A DNA stretch of 64,000 bases from Desulfobacteraceae bacterium UBA2245 (GCA_002347265.1 DDYB01000017.1:111078-175077), one strand, 5' to 3'. Numbered from the stretch's first letter, positions 36,808 to 46,266 are shown. Numbers and translations: made by a program. Notes: generated from the letters alone by a model not told the origin.

Positions 36808-37578
36808 TCATGTGCTTTGAGGCAAAGAAACCATCCGGCAAGATCTCCGCCCGGCGGACCGCTGATCGCGGAACCGGGCGAATTTGTAAAACCGGTTCAA
36901 CAGCCCGGCCGAATCCGGAGTCGGCCGCACCCCGGCTCGGACGGCCGCGGCATCCAGACCTCTGGCCGCCATCGCAACGGCCTGGGCATCCACATAGGCC
37001 CGCATGACCTCTTCACAAAATTCCGGATGAAATTGAACTCCCCAGGCGCAGGGTCCGATTCGAAACGCATGATGCGGTTCAATATCACTTTCCGCAAGAC
37101 ATACTGCGCCGGCGGGAAGCCGAAGCACGGTCTGCCAGTGGGTGACATGCGCGCTGAATTCCGAAGGCTGGTCGCCAAACATAAGATCCAGGTCCGCTTC
37201 GGGCCGAATTGAAATTCGGATCGTCCCGATCTCAGGCCCTCCTGAATGTTCTCCCACCCTGCCGCCCATGGCATGGGCCATGAGCTGGTGACCGTAGCAG
37301 ATGCCCAGCAACGGCGTGCGATTGTCGATCCATCGGCGAATCCAGGGCGCCAGACCCTCGCTCCAGGGCGCCTGATCCGTCACCATGGCATGGGAGCCGG
37401 CAATCACCACGCCGGAAATTCCGCCCTCAGGCACCGATTCGCCCAGGCAGACGTTAACCACTCTGGCGTTCAGGCCGCTGCAACTCATGCCGCGCAGAAT
37501 CCAGTCCTCGAAATCCCCGAAGGTTTCTCGGGTTCCGGAAAAGGTTGTGCCTGTTTTAATGATCAGAACCGGATCCAT
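36808..37578 (-). CDS. Class I glutamine amidotransferase (GMP-synthase-like)
   Basis: 256 residues in the triad-type GATase class I family. Nucleophile Cys in LLGICYGHQLMAHAMGG (about 92-96), catalytic His and Glu in WGVQFHPEF. It is a stand-alone domain with no synthetase partner adjacent, like many GMP-synthase-like GATases that act as gamma-glutamyl hydrolases or in unknown amidation. The C-terminal ~60 residues are variable. I cannot assign the substrate. Confidence 0.85.
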   Translation of the reverse strand: MDPVLIIKTGTTFSGTRETFGDFEDWILRGMSCSGLNARVVNVCLGESVPEGGISGVVIAGSHAMVTDQAPWSEGLAPWIRRWIDNRTPLLGICYGHQLMAHAMGGRVGEHSGGPEIGTIRISIRPEADLDLMFGDQPSEFSAHVTHWQTVLRLPAGAVCLAESDIEPHHAFRIGPCAWGVQFHPEFCEEVMRAYVDAQAVAMAARGLDAAAVRAGVRPTPDSAGLLNRFYKFARFRDQRSAGRRSCRMVSLPQST

Positions 37579-37625
37579 ACCGACCTTTTATCGCCTATCT
37601 GCTGTTTTTCCGTGTACCCAAACCC

Positions 37626-38963
37626 CTACCACCGCATTTTGGGGATTTCAAGCAAAAGCTCCCGTGCAACGCGGTCAAACAGCGCCTGCGTTCGATCAAC
37701 GAAATCGGATTCGGCGCTTCCTCCGGCGCTCAGCGAAAGACAATTTCGGAAACCGGAAAGTCCCACCCCGAAAAACGGCGGATAACAGGGCGGGGCAATC
37801 AGTTCCGCCGCGGCGACACCGAGGTTTCCGAAATTCAGCCGTCTCTCATCGATTCCTCCCATGTTGGTCATGACGGGCGGAACATGTCTGATTCGCATCA
37901 GCCTGCCCATCACGTTTCGAACCCAGAATTTTTGCAGCGCAAAGGGCAGATGCCCCGTAAGCAGCCAGTTGCCCAGAATGAAGCCAAGCCCGATATCCTT
38001 TGACTTCAGGGCGTCCATTCGGGTTTTAACCCGGTTCAGTGTCTGGCAAAAATCGTCGCCCGGGTCTTTGCCCAGATTCAGAAAGTAAAACGAACTCAGG
38101 TTGCACAGCCCCGCGGAACATGAATCCGGAAGATGCCGGCGAAGGTCCACGGTTCCGACCAGTCGCAGAAACCCGTTTTCCGGCCCTGTTCCGAGTTCAG
38201 ACCAGGCCCTTACCAGGGCCGTGGTCATCACATCGTTTACCGTAGCCCGGGGCTGGCTGCAGTACGTTTTCAACGCACGAACCCGGCTTGAATCGAAGCG
38301 TTTGAAAACCCATCGGAAAGCGCCTTCAAATGATCCGGAAACCGGAAAATAAAGGTTTTTTGAAGGATGAAAATTATCCAGGGTTTCCGCCACATGCCGG
38401 GCCGCCAGCCGCAGCAGCCGACCGGCCGAAAACGGACCGAACACCAGCCGCAGGCTTCTGCTTCTGGAATCGACCTGCGGCTGGAAGTGCGGACAGGTTT
38501 TGAGCCTGGCGTACAAGGAAGCCAGCAGATAGCCGAATTCTTTTACCGCAAAGGCGTCGGCCGCCTGGTGGTTTAATTTCAGAATCAGGCTGTCGGTTGA
38601 AGCGGTGCGGAGCACCATGACCCTGATTTGCGGGCCGGTGCTTTCGCAAATCGGACAACTCAGAAAATGATACAGAACGCCCTGAAAACGGGCTTCGTCC
38701 ACCCGGCAAACGCAAAAAACATCCCCGCCCCGGCAATCTGCTTTTGGATTCCGTTCCCAGTAAGGGCGTATCGGGTGCTCGACATAGCGGCAGCTCAGAA
38801 CCGGGGTCGCACGAACCGCAATTTCAAGGGCGTCCAGCAGACGTGTTTCATCCAGGCGTCCGTCCAGATCGATGCGAAAGTGAATCTGCGGCAGGTAGAC
38901 AAAGGACAGAAGCCGGTTCATGTTATCCGAAAAACAGGCTCGAAATCGTTCTGAATTATTCAT
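37626..38963 (-). CDS. Condensation-domain-like acyltransferase
   Basis: About 445 residues with the fold pattern of NRPS condensation/PapA-type enzymes. The active-site motif HHxxxDG appears as NHQAADA (NHQAADAFAVKEFG), keeping the second, catalytic His and the Asp. Later parts (VNDVMTTALVRAWSELG; GTVDLRRHLP) match the C-domain. Stand-alone members make wax or acyl esters or amide bonds on carrier proteins. The natural substrate is unknown. I put the start at ATG 38963; it could be ATG 38921 or, less likely, 39071. Confidence 0.7.
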   Translation of the reverse strand: MNNSERFRACFSDNMNRLLSFVYLPQIHFRIDLDGRLDETRLLDALEIAVRATPVLSCRYVEHPIRPYWERNPKADCRGGDVFCVCRVDEARFQGVLYHFLSCPICESTGPQIRVMVLRTASTDSLILKLNHQAADAFAVKEFGYLLASLYARLKTCPHFQPQVDSRSRSLRLVFGPFSAGRLLRLAARHVAETLDNFHPSKNLYFPVSGSFEGAFRWVFKRFDSSRVRALKTYCSQPRATVNDVMTTALVRAWSELGTGPENGFLRLVGTVDLRRHLPDSCSAGLCNLSSFYFLNLGKDPGDDFCQTLNRVKTRMDALKSKDIGLGFILGNWLLTGHLPFALQKFWVRNVMGRLMRIRHVPPVMTNMGGIDERRLNFGNLGVAAAELIAPPCYPPFFGVGLSGFRNCLSLSAGGSAESDFVDRTQALFDRVARELLLEIPKMRW

Positions 38964-39050
38964 CCCCCGTTTTTTCCGGAAACAGGCGCATGCGGGTTCG
39001 CTGTCCGGATGCCTGGACTCAAAATCAAACTTTCTTTTATTAAAAAACAT

Positions 39051-39078
39051 GCTATATTTAACACAATTCATTTATCAA
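39051..39078 (-). promoter_or_regulatory. Candidate promoter for the condensation-like gene
   Basis: Minus strand: -35 TTGATA (39073-39078), a 16-base spacer and -10 TATAGC (39051-39056). It would start transcription about 80 bases before ATG 38963, which argues against the more upstream start. The rest of 38964-39268 is AT-rich, with nothing else recognised except AAGGAGG before the next gene. Confidence 0.4.
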
Positions 39079-39268
39079 CTAAATATCATTCAATAAAATA
39101 TTCCGAGGTCGCGGGAACATCATATCTCGCCCGTGATCGTTTTTTCAACCGGCAGCCGCAACCCGGTCGATGGGTTTTTGAAGAAAGGTTTTCGACAGTA
39201 AATTTTATTTGCCGTTTAACGATAACACACAGCTGTAAAACCGGTTACTCAAAACAAGGAGGTTCGCC

Positions 39269-41005
39269 GTGGATAAGATCTTGAGAATTCATATGGGACC
39301 GGATGCGGATCCGGTCTGCAAAGAAACCCCCCTGGGCGACTATGCCGGTCTGGGCGGCAGGGCCATGACATCAACGATTGTATCTAAAGAGGTTCCTCCG
39401 ATGTGCCATCCCTTGGGTGCGGACAACAAACTCGTCATCGCTCCGGGCCTTCTCAGCGGCACCAGCGCCGCGATGTCCGGTCGTATTTCCGTGGGATGCA
39501 AAAGTCCGCTGACCGGTGGAATCAAGGAGGCCAACGCCGGAGGCCAGGGGGCCCAGGTTCTGGCCCGCCTGGGATATTCGGCCATTGTCATCGAGGGAAA
39601 GCCGAAAAAAAACGCCCTCTACAAAGTGGTGATCAACCGGAACGGCGCCAGAATCATTGAGGACAACAGCCTTCGCATGCTGGGCAACTACGACCTGGTG
39701 GAAAAAATGAAGCAGGAATACCCAACGGCCGCAGCCTGCATTTCCATCGGCCCGGCCGGAGAAATGAAGCTTTCTGCCGCCACGGTGGCAATCACCGATA
39801 CGGAATTCCACCCCGCACGACATGCCGGCCGCGGAGGCGTTGGCGCCGTAATGGGTTCCAAGGGGGTCAAGGTGATCGTGCTCGACGACACGGGAATGAA
39901 AATGCGCGAACCAAAAGATCCTGAAAAATTCAAGGCCGCCAACAAAAAATTCGTCGAGGGGCTGAAAAGTCATCCGGTCACCGGTCAGGCCCTTCCGGCC
40001 TACGGCACCAACGTTCTGACCAACATTCTCAACGAGGCTGGCGCCTATCCCACCCGGAACTTCAAGGAAGGACGGTTCGAAGGGGGGTCCAAAATCAGTG
40101 GCGAAGCAGCGGCCGAAAGGGAAAAACAGCGCGGAGGCATTACCACCAAAGGCTGTCATCGAGGGTGCGTGATCCGGTGTTCCGGAACCTATATGGATAA
40201 GGACGGCCATTATCTGAGCAAGCAGCCGGAATATGAAACGGTCTGGGCCCACGGCGGCAACTGCGGCATCGACGATCTGGACGCCATTGCCATGCTCGAC
40301 CGCCTGGATGACGATTTCGGACTGGACACCATTGAAATGGGCGCAACCATCGCCGTGGCCATGGAAGCCGGAATCGCCGAGTTCGGAGATGCCCGGGCGG
40401 CCATCGACCTGGTCAAGGAGGTGGGAAAAGGCACCCCGCTGGGCCGCATTCTGGGAAGCGGCGCCGCGGTCACCGGCAAGGTGTTCGGCGTTGAAAGAGT
40501 GCCGGTTGTCAAAGGCCAGGCGCTTCCGGCCTATGACCCCCGCGCGGTTCACGGCATCGGCGTCACCTACGCCACAAGCCCCATGGGCGCGGATCACACG
40601 GCCGGATACGCCGTAACCGCCAATATTCTGGGCGTGGGCGGCAAGGTCGACCCCCTGTCTCCTGAAGGACAGGTGGAACTGTCCCGAAACCTTCAGATTG
40701 CGACGGCCGCTGTCGATTCCACCGGCATGTGCCTGTTTATCGCCTTCGCCGTTCTGGACCAGCCTGAAACCTTTCAGGCGCTGATCGATATGCTCAACGC
40801 CTTTTACGGTCTGAATCTCACGGCCGACGGCGTGGTCGAGCTCGGAAAAACGGTTCTCAAAGCGGAAAGGGATTTCAATGCCCGGGCCGGATTCACCGCC
40901 AAAGACGACCGGCTGCCCGAATTTTTCAAGAAAGAAGCCCTGCCGCCGCACAACGTGACTTTCAGGGTGACCGACGAGGAACTCGACAAGGTGTTCAACT
41001 GGTAA
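39269..41005 (+). CDS. Aldehyde:ferredoxin oxidoreductase-family enzyme (W/Mo-bispterin)
   Basis: 578 residues of the AOR family: tungsten or molybdenum bis-pyranopterin plus one [4Fe-4S] cluster. Seen: N-terminal LGGRAMTSTI, LLSGTSAAMSGRISVGCKSPLTG, the Gly-rich RHAGRGGVGAVMGSKGVK (domain 1), and cluster Cys in TKGCHRGCVIRCSGTY with the fourth in DSTGMCLFIAF. Members oxidise aldehydes to acids using ferredoxin, or run in reverse. It begins at GTG 39269 with AAGGAGG 7 bases upstream. A ThiF-like and two ubiquitin-fold genes follow, suggesting a dedicated pterin or sulfur pathway. The substrate is unknown. Confidence 0.9.
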   Translation: MDKILRIHMGPDADPVCKETPLGDYAGLGGRAMTSTIVSKEVPPMCHPLGADNKLVIAPGLLSGTSAAMSGRISVGCKSPLTGGIKEANAGGQGAQVLARLGYSAIVIEGKPKKNALYKVVINRNGARIIEDNSLRMLGNYDLVEKMKQEYPTAAACISIGPAGEMKLSAATVAITDTEFHPARHAGRGGVGAVMGSKGVKVIVLDDTGMKMREPKDPEKFKAANKKFVEGLKSHPVTGQALPAYGTNVLTNILNEAGAYPTRNFKEGRFEGGSKISGEAAAEREKQRGGITTKGCHRGCVIRCSGTYMDKDGHYLSKQPEYETVWAHGGNCGIDDLDAIAMLDRLDDDFGLDTIEMGATIAVAMEAGIAEFGDARAAIDLVKEVGKGTPLGRILGSGAAVTGKVFGVERVPVVKGQALPAYDPRAVHGIGVTYATSPMGADHTAGYAVTANILGVGGKVDPLSPEGQVELSRNLQIATAAVDSTGMCLFIAFAVLDQPETFQALIDMLNAFYGLNLTADGVVELGKTVLKAERDFNARAGFTAKDDRLPEFFKKEALPPHNVTFRVTDEELDKVFNW

Positions 41006-41016
41006 AGCACGCAAAT

Positions 41017-41046
41017 AAGGGGAAGTCCGGAGACTTCCCCTTTATT
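41017..41046 (+). terminator. Intrinsic terminator after the AOR gene
   Basis: The arms AAGGGGAAGTC (41017-41027) and GACTTCCCCTT (41032-41042) pair perfectly around a 4-base loop, and are followed by TTTATT. The next gene starts 19 bases later and would need its own promoter or read-through. Confidence 0.85.
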
Positions 41047-41064
41047 CCTTGACGTATTTGAAAA

Positions 41065-41679
41065 ATGCCCGTGAAACAAACTCCCCATGCCGAACTTCGA
41101 CTGACTGTCCGACCGCAGAGTCTCTCCTGCTTTTTCCCCCTGCTGTCCAGGGGATTTACGGTTCACGCTCAGGTGGGATGCAGCATTTACGATCTGTTGC
41201 GCCATCAGCTGAATATCCATGAACAACTTCTGGAAACGCATGTTCAGACGGTTTTTCTCAACGGCAAGGCGGTCGACGATCTGCATCAAAGCATCATCGA
41301 AGACGGCTGCACCCTGTCTCTATCAGGCGCCTTGCCCGGTCTGGTCGGAGCGGCTTTTCGAAAATCCGGTTTTTATGCCGGTCTTCGCGAGGCGGTTTCT
41401 TTTCACGGAACGGGGAAAGGCCAGGGCCTGCGGCCGGGGAGTCTGACCGTAAAGCTGTTCAACCTGACCGGACCGACGATCGGCCCTTTTTTCCTGAGAT
41501 ATGGAATTGAAATTGCCGGCAGCGAGCTTGAAGAAGTTTTTCAGACCTGCGCCGAACCGCTCTTCGAAGGCCTGCTGCGTGTGAAAATCAATGGCCGGGC
41601 ATCCACGCCGGCAGCACTCCGCGCGCTGGACTTGAAAGGTCAGACGGTCCGTTTGTTTGTGGAGCCGTCAATGGATTAG
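41065..41679 (+). CDS. AOR-associated protein with ubiquitin-like (ThiS/MoaD-like) segment
   Basis: 204 residues, no firmly recognised family. The N-terminal ~90 residues have the pattern of a beta-grasp sulfur carrier: HAQVGCSIYDLL, then VFLNGKAVDDLHQSIIEDGC and TLSLSGALPGLVGAAF, resembling the FINGIHAELDAVLKAEDRLGVFPP stretch of the neighbouring MoaD-like protein but without its terminal Gly-Gly. The remaining half is unassigned. Its position just after the AOR gene suggests a role in cofactor or sulfur handling. Confidence 0.6.
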   Translation: MPVKQTPHAELRLTVRPQSLSCFFPLLSRGFTVHAQVGCSIYDLLRHQLNIHEQLLETHVQTVFLNGKAVDDLHQSIIEDGCTLSLSGALPGLVGAAFRKSGFYAGLREAVSFHGTGKGQGLRPGSLTVKLFNLTGPTIGPFFLRYGIEIAGSELEEVFQTCAEPLFEGLLRVKINGRASTPAALRALDLKGQTVRLFVEPSMD

Positions 41680-41693
41680 AAAAATGAGGCGGA

Positions 41694-41933
41694 TTAACCG
41701 CCCCCGATAGGCGGAAAAACGCCCAGACGGTCTTCGGCCTTGAGAACGGCATCCAGTTCGGCATGAATGCCGTTGATGAAAACCAGCTTGACCTGATCGA
41801 TCGGAACGTTCCATTTTACCAGCAGATCCCGGACCGAAACACCTTCCGGAACCTCGATCCAAGGCTCTTTTCCCCTGATTTCATCCGGAAGATGCCGGGT
41901 CAGGGACGCATACAGATGAACTTGAATTTTCAT
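41694..41933 (-). CDS. MoaD/ThiS-family sulfur carrier protein
   Basis: 79 residues: beta-grasp fold MKIQVHLYASLTRHLPD ... VSVRDLLVKWNVP ... VFINGIHAELDAVLK, ending in PPIGGG. The exposed C-terminal Gly-Gly is adenylated by an E1-like enzyme and loaded with sulfur. It probably works with the ThiF/HesA-like protein next door to build the pterin dithiolene of the AOR enzyme. It is on the strand opposite its partners. GGAGG lies 5 bases before ATG 41933. Confidence 0.85.
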   Translation of the reverse strand: MKIQVHLYASLTRHLPDEIRGKEPWIEVPEGVSVRDLLVKWNVPIDQVKLVFINGIHAELDAVLKAEDRLGVFPPIGGG

Positions 41934-42030
41934 AACCAGCCTCCACAAAAAACTTCAGGCGAACCGCCCTGGATTTCAAATCAAGCTTATTATGCGATTC
42001 GCTTTCAGGCAAGAGGGTTTGGGACAACCG

Positions 42031-42933
42031 ATGACGGATTCGAAATCGCATGACAATTTAACGCGCCTGCTTCGTGAAAAAACCGCGGCTGTTGTTGATC
42101 CTGCGGGCAGAAAAGTCGATGTTATAAAGGACAACCAGGCATTGGCGCTTGCCGAACATTTTGAATGCAGCCTGGCCGCAGTATACACCCTGGCCATGAA
42201 TCTGGGCATATGGCCGTATCGTTATATTCGCAATCGGGATACATTGGCCCTTGACGACCAGCTTCGGCTGGCAGGGTCCCGGGTTGCCGTGATCGGAGCC
42301 GGGGGCCTGGGCGGTCACCTGATTCCGGTGCTGGCCAGGCTTGGGGTCGGCCATATCACCGTCGTGGATCCGGATGTGTTTGACGAAACCAATCTGAACC
42401 GTCAGGCCCTTTCCGTCCTGGCCAACATAGGTCAATCCAAGGCAAATGAGGCGGTCCGGGCGGCTGCGGAAATTAATCCGGCCGTGGAAACCCGGTCCCT
42501 TGTCTGCCCGTTGAACCGTGCCACGGCGCCTGAGATTTTAAAAAGCATGGATGTGGCCGTCGACGCCCTGGACAGCATTCGCGACCGGCTGATCCTTCAG
42601 AATGCGGCTCAAAAATATGGAATCCCCATGGTTCACGGCGCCATTGCCGGTTTTGCAGGCCAGGTGATGACCATATTGCCCGGAGACCTCGGGTTGAAGC
42701 ATCTTTACGGTAATAAAACGCCCTCAAAGAAATCCGCCCGCGAAAACGCCGAATCCATCCTCGGAGTTCCGGCACCGACCCCCTGCCTGATCGCCGGCCT
42801 TCAGGCCATGGAAGTTGTCAAGCTCCTGCTGAACCGGGGCCGTACTTTCAGAAACCGCCTGATGTGCGTGGATCTTGAATCCGGCTTTTTCAACGAAGTT
42901 TCTTTTGAAACGGCCGATTCTTCAAATCCCTGA
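42031..42933 (+). CDS. ThiF/MoeB/HesA-family E1-like activating enzyme
   Basis: About 300 residues. The Rossmann ATP site is VIGAGGLGGHLIPVL (about 86-100), with DPDVFDETNLNRQ and SKANEAVRAA motifs of the family and a later APTPCLIAGLQAMEVVKLLL. The zinc-binding CxxC pairs of MoeB/ThiF are not seen, so it is closer to HesA/AOR-associated members. It adenylates the C-terminal Gly of a MoaD-like partner, here the neighbour at 41694-41933. ATG 42031 is favoured over 41992. Confidence 0.88.
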   Translation: MTDSKSHDNLTRLLREKTAAVVDPAGRKVDVIKDNQALALAEHFECSLAAVYTLAMNLGIWPYRYIRNRDTLALDDQLRLAGSRVAVIGAGGLGGHLIPVLARLGVGHITVVDPDVFDETNLNRQALSVLANIGQSKANEAVRAAAEINPAVETRSLVCPLNRATAPEILKSMDVAVDALDSIRDRLILQNAAQKYGIPMVHGAIAGFAGQVMTILPGDLGLKHLYGNKTPSKKSARENAESILGVPAPTPCLIAGLQAMEVVKLLLNRGRTFRNRLMCVDLESGFFNEVSFETADSSNP

Positions 42934-43050
42934 GCAGTCTCATCGATACGGCAAAGGCAGCGGGATTGAATCCCCGCTCCGTTTTAGATATCTCTTCAAA
43001 TAACTGCCGACAGCCAATCAAGGGCAGACTACAAACCCCTTCTGTGAATC

Positions 43051-43100
43051 AAATACAGATCCCGACTGCAGCTTCATTACAGGTCGGGATCTGTTATTTG
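43051..43100 (+). terminator. Terminator-like hairpin between ThiF-like gene and mscL
   Basis: The arms CAGATCCCGAC (43056-43066) and GTCGGGATCTG (43083-43093) are perfect complements around a 16-base loop, with AAAT before and TTATTTGTG after. It lies about 120 bases past the ThiF-like stop. The remainder of 42934-43243 shows no gene. Confidence 0.7.
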
Positions 43101-43243
43101 TGTTTATACTTTATTGTCTATATGCAGGCATCCATCAAATAAATATTGGAAACCTCATTATGGAAAGCTTTTTCATTCAGGTCGCTGTTCAGTGTTGCCT
43201 GGACCAGCGCTCTGTTGTGATCCGCCGTAACTTCGAAGATTTT

Positions 43244-43645
43244 TTACTTTTGCTTCAGCAGATCGCGTATCTCCGCAAGCAGTACTTCCTGGGCACTGGG
43301 TTCCGGAGGAGGCTTGGGCGCTTCTTCCTCTTTTCTCTTGAGCAGGTTGATGGCTTTGATGGCGATAAAAATGGCAAAGGCGATGATGGTGAAATCGACA
43401 ACCGTCTGAATGAACTTTCCATAACTGATTACCACGGCGGGTGCTTCCACGGTGGCTTGCTTTAACGTGATTGCCAAATCGGTGAAATCGACTCCGCCCA
43501 GGAGCACTCCGATTGGCGGCATGACCACATCGGCTACAAAGGAAGAAACGATTTTACCGAATGCGGCGCCTACAATGATACCGACCGCCATGTCGACGAC
43601 ATTCCCCTTTACAGCAAATTCCTTAAATTCTTTAAGCATACTCAT
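43244..43645 (-). CDS. mscL: Large-conductance mechanosensitive channel MscL
   Basis: 133-residue pentameric channel that opens under membrane tension to release solutes during osmotic downshock. N-terminal [40 protein letters not shown] (conserved [16 protein letters not shown] and the TM1 gate) and TM2 [16 protein letters not shown], then a charged tail [17 protein letters not shown] lies 7 bases before ATG 43645. A decayed extra copy of the tail lies just upstream. Confidence 0.95.
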   Translation of the reverse strand: MSMLKEFKEFAVKGNVVDMAVGIIVGAAFGKIVSSFVADVVMPPIGVLLGGVDFTDLAITLKQATVEAPAVVISYGKFIQTVVDFTIIAFAIFIAIKAINLLKRKEEEAPKPPPEPSAQEVLLAEIRDLLKQK

Positions 43646-43737
43646 GATAAATTCCTCAAAGTTAAAATGGCGACCTGTTAATTTGGGTTGATACTCCCTT
43701 GACCTGGAATCTATTCCTGCGCTGACTGAAAAATGGT

Positions 43738-43832
43738 TTAATTTTGCTTCTTCAGCAAATCACGCATCTCAACAGGCAATACATATCGAACCATGGGCGC
43801 TGAGGAGACTCAGCGGCTTTTTCCTCTTACGC
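43738..43832 (-). pseudogene. Remnant of a second mscL 3' end
   Basis: On the minus strand, the last ~15 codons before the TAA at 43738-43740 read [15 protein letters not shown]. This parallels the MscL tail [14 protein letters not shown]. Just upstream, in another frame, KRKKP parallels [10 protein letters not shown] of MscL. The pieces are in different frames, so the copy is broken. It sits directly upstream of intact mscL, consistent with a partial tandem duplication. Confidence 0.7.
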
Positions 43833-43853
43833 TGCGGACAACTCGGCCCGGTT

Positions 43854-45128
43854 CTATTTGAGCGGGTTGCCAAAAACCGCGGCACGCCCCAGTTCAACCT
43901 CGATCTCCATCAGCCGGTTGTACTTGGCGATTCTCTCGCTGCGGCAGGCCGAGCCGGACTTGATCTGGCCGCCGCCCATGGCCACGGCGAAATCGGCCAT
44001 GAAGGCGTCCTCGGTTTCGCCCGAGCGGTGGGAGATCACATAACCCCAGCCGGCCTTTCGGCACAGTTCGATGGCCGTAATGGTTTCGCTCACGGTGCCG
44101 ATCTGGTTGAGTTTGATGAGCACGGCGTTGGTCGCCTGCTCGGCAATGCCCCGTTCGATGAATCGTGTGTTGGTCACGAAAATGTCGTCACCGACGATCT
44201 GAATCCTGTCGCCCAGTGCGGCTGTGTGCGCCCGGAAACCGTCCCAGTCGTTCTCCGCCAGCCCATCCTCGATGGAAACAATGGGATACCTGCCGATCCA
44301 GTCCGCGTAGAGCCGGGTCATCTCATCGCTGGTTTTGCGCCCCTGCCCGGACTTGGCCAGGTTGTAGCCGCCCGCCTCATAGAAGGAGCTGGCCGCCGGA
44401 TCCAGAGCGATGGAAACATCCCGGCCGGGTTCGTAGCCGGCGGCGGCAATGGCCTCGACGATCAGCTCGCAGGCCTCTTCGTTGCTTTTCAGGTTCGGAG
44501 CGAACCCCCCTTCGTCTCCCACGCCGGTGGCATAGCCTTTCTGGGTCAGAATCTTTTTAAGGGCGTGAAAGGTTTCCGCGCCGTATCGAAGCGCTTCGGC
44601 AAAGCTTGAAGCACCGATCGGCATGACCATGAACTCCTGAAGATCCATGCTGTTGTCGGCATGCTTGCCGCCGTTTAAAATGTTCATCTGCGGCACCGGC
44701 AGGCGCACGGCGCCCGGACCGCCCAGATAAGCGTAAAGCGGAAGGCCGGCCGCCATAGCCGCCGCCCGCGCCGTTGCCATGGAAACCGCGAGGATGGCGT
44801 TGGCTCCCAGAACGCCCTTGTCGGGTGTTCCGTCCAGGTCGATCATCCACCGGTCGATCTCGCCCTGACGGGCGGGATTCATTCCGACAATTTCGGGCGC
44901 GATGCGTTCGTTGACGTTTCTGACCGCCGTCAGGACGCCCTTTCCATTGTATCGCCGCTTGTCGCCGTCGCGTAGCTCAACGGCCTCGTTTTCACCGGTC
45001 GAAGCGCCCGAGGGCACCGAAGCGGATACCCGAATGCCGTTGTCCAGGCCGCAGAAGACCCGGATGGTGGGGTTGCCGCGCGAGTCCAGAATCTCCATGG
45101 CGGACAGGGATGTGATGATGGGTGCCAT
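43854..45128 (-). CDS. eno: Enolase
   Basis: Glycolytic phosphopyruvate hydratase, 424 residues. Seen: [34 protein letters not shown], the metal site, [49 protein letters not shown] (metal), [11 protein letters not shown], and the catalytic region [17 protein letters not shown] lies about 10 bases before ATG 45128 ([14 protein letters not shown]); the 75 in-frame codons upstream are not enolase. Confidence 0.97.
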   Translation of the reverse strand: MAPIITSLSAMEILDSRGNPTIRVFCGLDNGIRVSASVPSGASTGENEAVELRDGDKRRYNGKGVLTAVRNVNERIAPEIVGMNPARQGEIDRWMIDLDGTPDKGVLGANAILAVSMATARAAAMAAGLPLYAYLGGPGAVRLPVPQMNILNGGKHADNSMDLQEFMVMPIGASSFAEALRYGAETFHALKKILTQKGYATGVGDEGGFAPNLKSNEEACELIVEAIAAAGYEPGRDVSIALDPAASSFYEAGGYNLAKSGQGRKTSDEMTRLYADWIGRYPIVSIEDGLAENDWDGFRAHTAALGDRIQIVGDDIFVTNTRFIERGIAEQATNAVLIKLNQIGTVSETITAIELCRKAGWGYVISHRSGETEDAFMADFAVAMGGGQIKSGSACRSERIAKYNRLMEIEVELGRAAVFGNPLK

Positions 45129-45244
45129 GTTTTTATCTCCTTTCTTTTCCTGATGAACCCCATGTCGTTCATGGGAGCGACAAAGGAAAATGTTGATTCC
45201 AACCATAAGGTTGAAAGCCGAAATCCATTCCCATATCGTTTGGC

Positions 45245-45730
45245 TTATATCCGGAGCGAAGCCTTGATTCGAAGCGGCTTGAGCATAAGGTCCAGGGCCG
45301 CCAGAATGTCGCTGCAGACAATCCGGGCGGCTGCAATCAGTTCCCCGGCGCATCCTTCCGGTTGGATGACCGCAATGCCCAGCGCGGCGCTTCGAATCAT
45401 CTCCACATCGTTGCGGCCATTGCCCACGGCCGCCGTTTCCCGGCGGTTCAATCCGGCTATAAACTCGGCCTTGTCGCGGCCGGTCTCGATGTGATGAAGC
45501 GTAACCGGCAATCCATCAAGCTGCCGGGCCGCGGTACCGAAGGTATCCGCCGTCAGCACGGTGATGTTCAGCGCTTTCGCAAGCGCTTTCAGTCGTTCGG
45601 CCACGCCCGGCATCAGGACGCCGTCGCACGACAGGGTTCCGCTGAAATCCAGAACCAGCTGTTTCAGCATCAGGGTTTCACTGCCCGGTATCTCAACATG
45701 AATGCCTTTTGGTTCCAACATCATCTGCAT
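45245..45730 (-). CDS. HAD-superfamily soluble phosphatase
   Basis: 161 residues of the haloacid-dehalogenase fold. Nucleophile motif [11 protein letters not shown] (Asp then Ser where the acid is usually Asp, as in P-type-ATPase-like soluble members), motif II region [10 protein letters not shown], and [14 protein letters not shown] (motif IV). It may be a phosphatase or a detached P-type-ATPase-like P domain; the substrate is unknown. ATG 45730 has AAGG 7 bases upstream. The window between it and the next gene carries a repeat. Confidence 0.75.
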   Translation of the reverse strand: MQMMLEPKGIHVEIPGSETLMLKQLVLDFSGTLSCDGVLMPGVAERLKALAKALNITVLTADTFGTAARQLDGLPVTLHHIETGRDKAEFIAGLNRRETAAVGNGRNDVEMIRSAALGIAVIQPEGCAGELIAAARIVCSDILAALDLMLKPLRIKASLRI

Positions 45731-46044
45731 GGCGCCTTTTTGAGGAATGCTCGAAAATTCAGACCCGGCCTTCGGCTGCGCTGCGGGCAACAAAAAACCG
45801 CCTTCAGGCAAATTTTCTGATCAAAACTCCGCCGTACATTGCTGTCGGAAGAAGTCATCAGCCCGGCCCGGGCGGTTATGAAGGGGGCTTCCTCCCTGAA
45901 ACTATTATATAATTTACTCGGACTGACTTTGAAAAGCAAGCTCAAAGCCGAGCCGGTTTCTCAAGCGTTCGGTTTCAAATTCAACGGCAGTAATGTTGAT
46001 GCTGAGATGAAGAATTGTCGAGAATGCGCATGCGAATACGATTT

Positions 46045-46191
46045 AACAGGGTGTTGAAAAACAAGAATCAGGCCGTCAGGCAAGGCGCGCGGCGATGCGA
46101 CAAGCGCAGCATATTCAAGCATATGTGAGCATTGGCGAGAGCCGTGCAACGCTGAATGGCGGCCTCAGGCGCAGTTTTTCAACAGCCTGTT
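46045..46191. repeat. Inverted-repeat-bounded intergenic repeat (MITE-like)
   Basis: 147 bases bounded by AACAGGGTGTTGAAAAAC (46045-46062) and its complement GTTTTTCAACAGCCTGTT (46174-46191), 17 of 18 bases pairing. The interior is GC-rich, with GGCAAGGCG and GCGATGCGACAAGCGCAGC stretches and no ORF. The form suggests a non-autonomous or REP-like element. The rest of 45731-46266 holds no gene. Confidence 0.7.
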
Positions 46192-46266
46192 TAGGTCGCA
46201 CGGCATGTTGAAGCGATGGCCGCGAAAACCGAAGGCGGGTATTCAAAATCAAGCCGATCCAGAATC

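Noticed and set aside
39371..41014. 547-codon open frame on the strand opposite the AOR gene
   Set aside because: It is a mirror of a conserved, motif-rich gene in GC-rich DNA. Its translation has no family features and no ribosome site of its own.
45839..46057. 72-codon plus-strand frame leading into the repeat
   Set aside because: No family features, no ribosome site, and it runs into a non-coding repeat.
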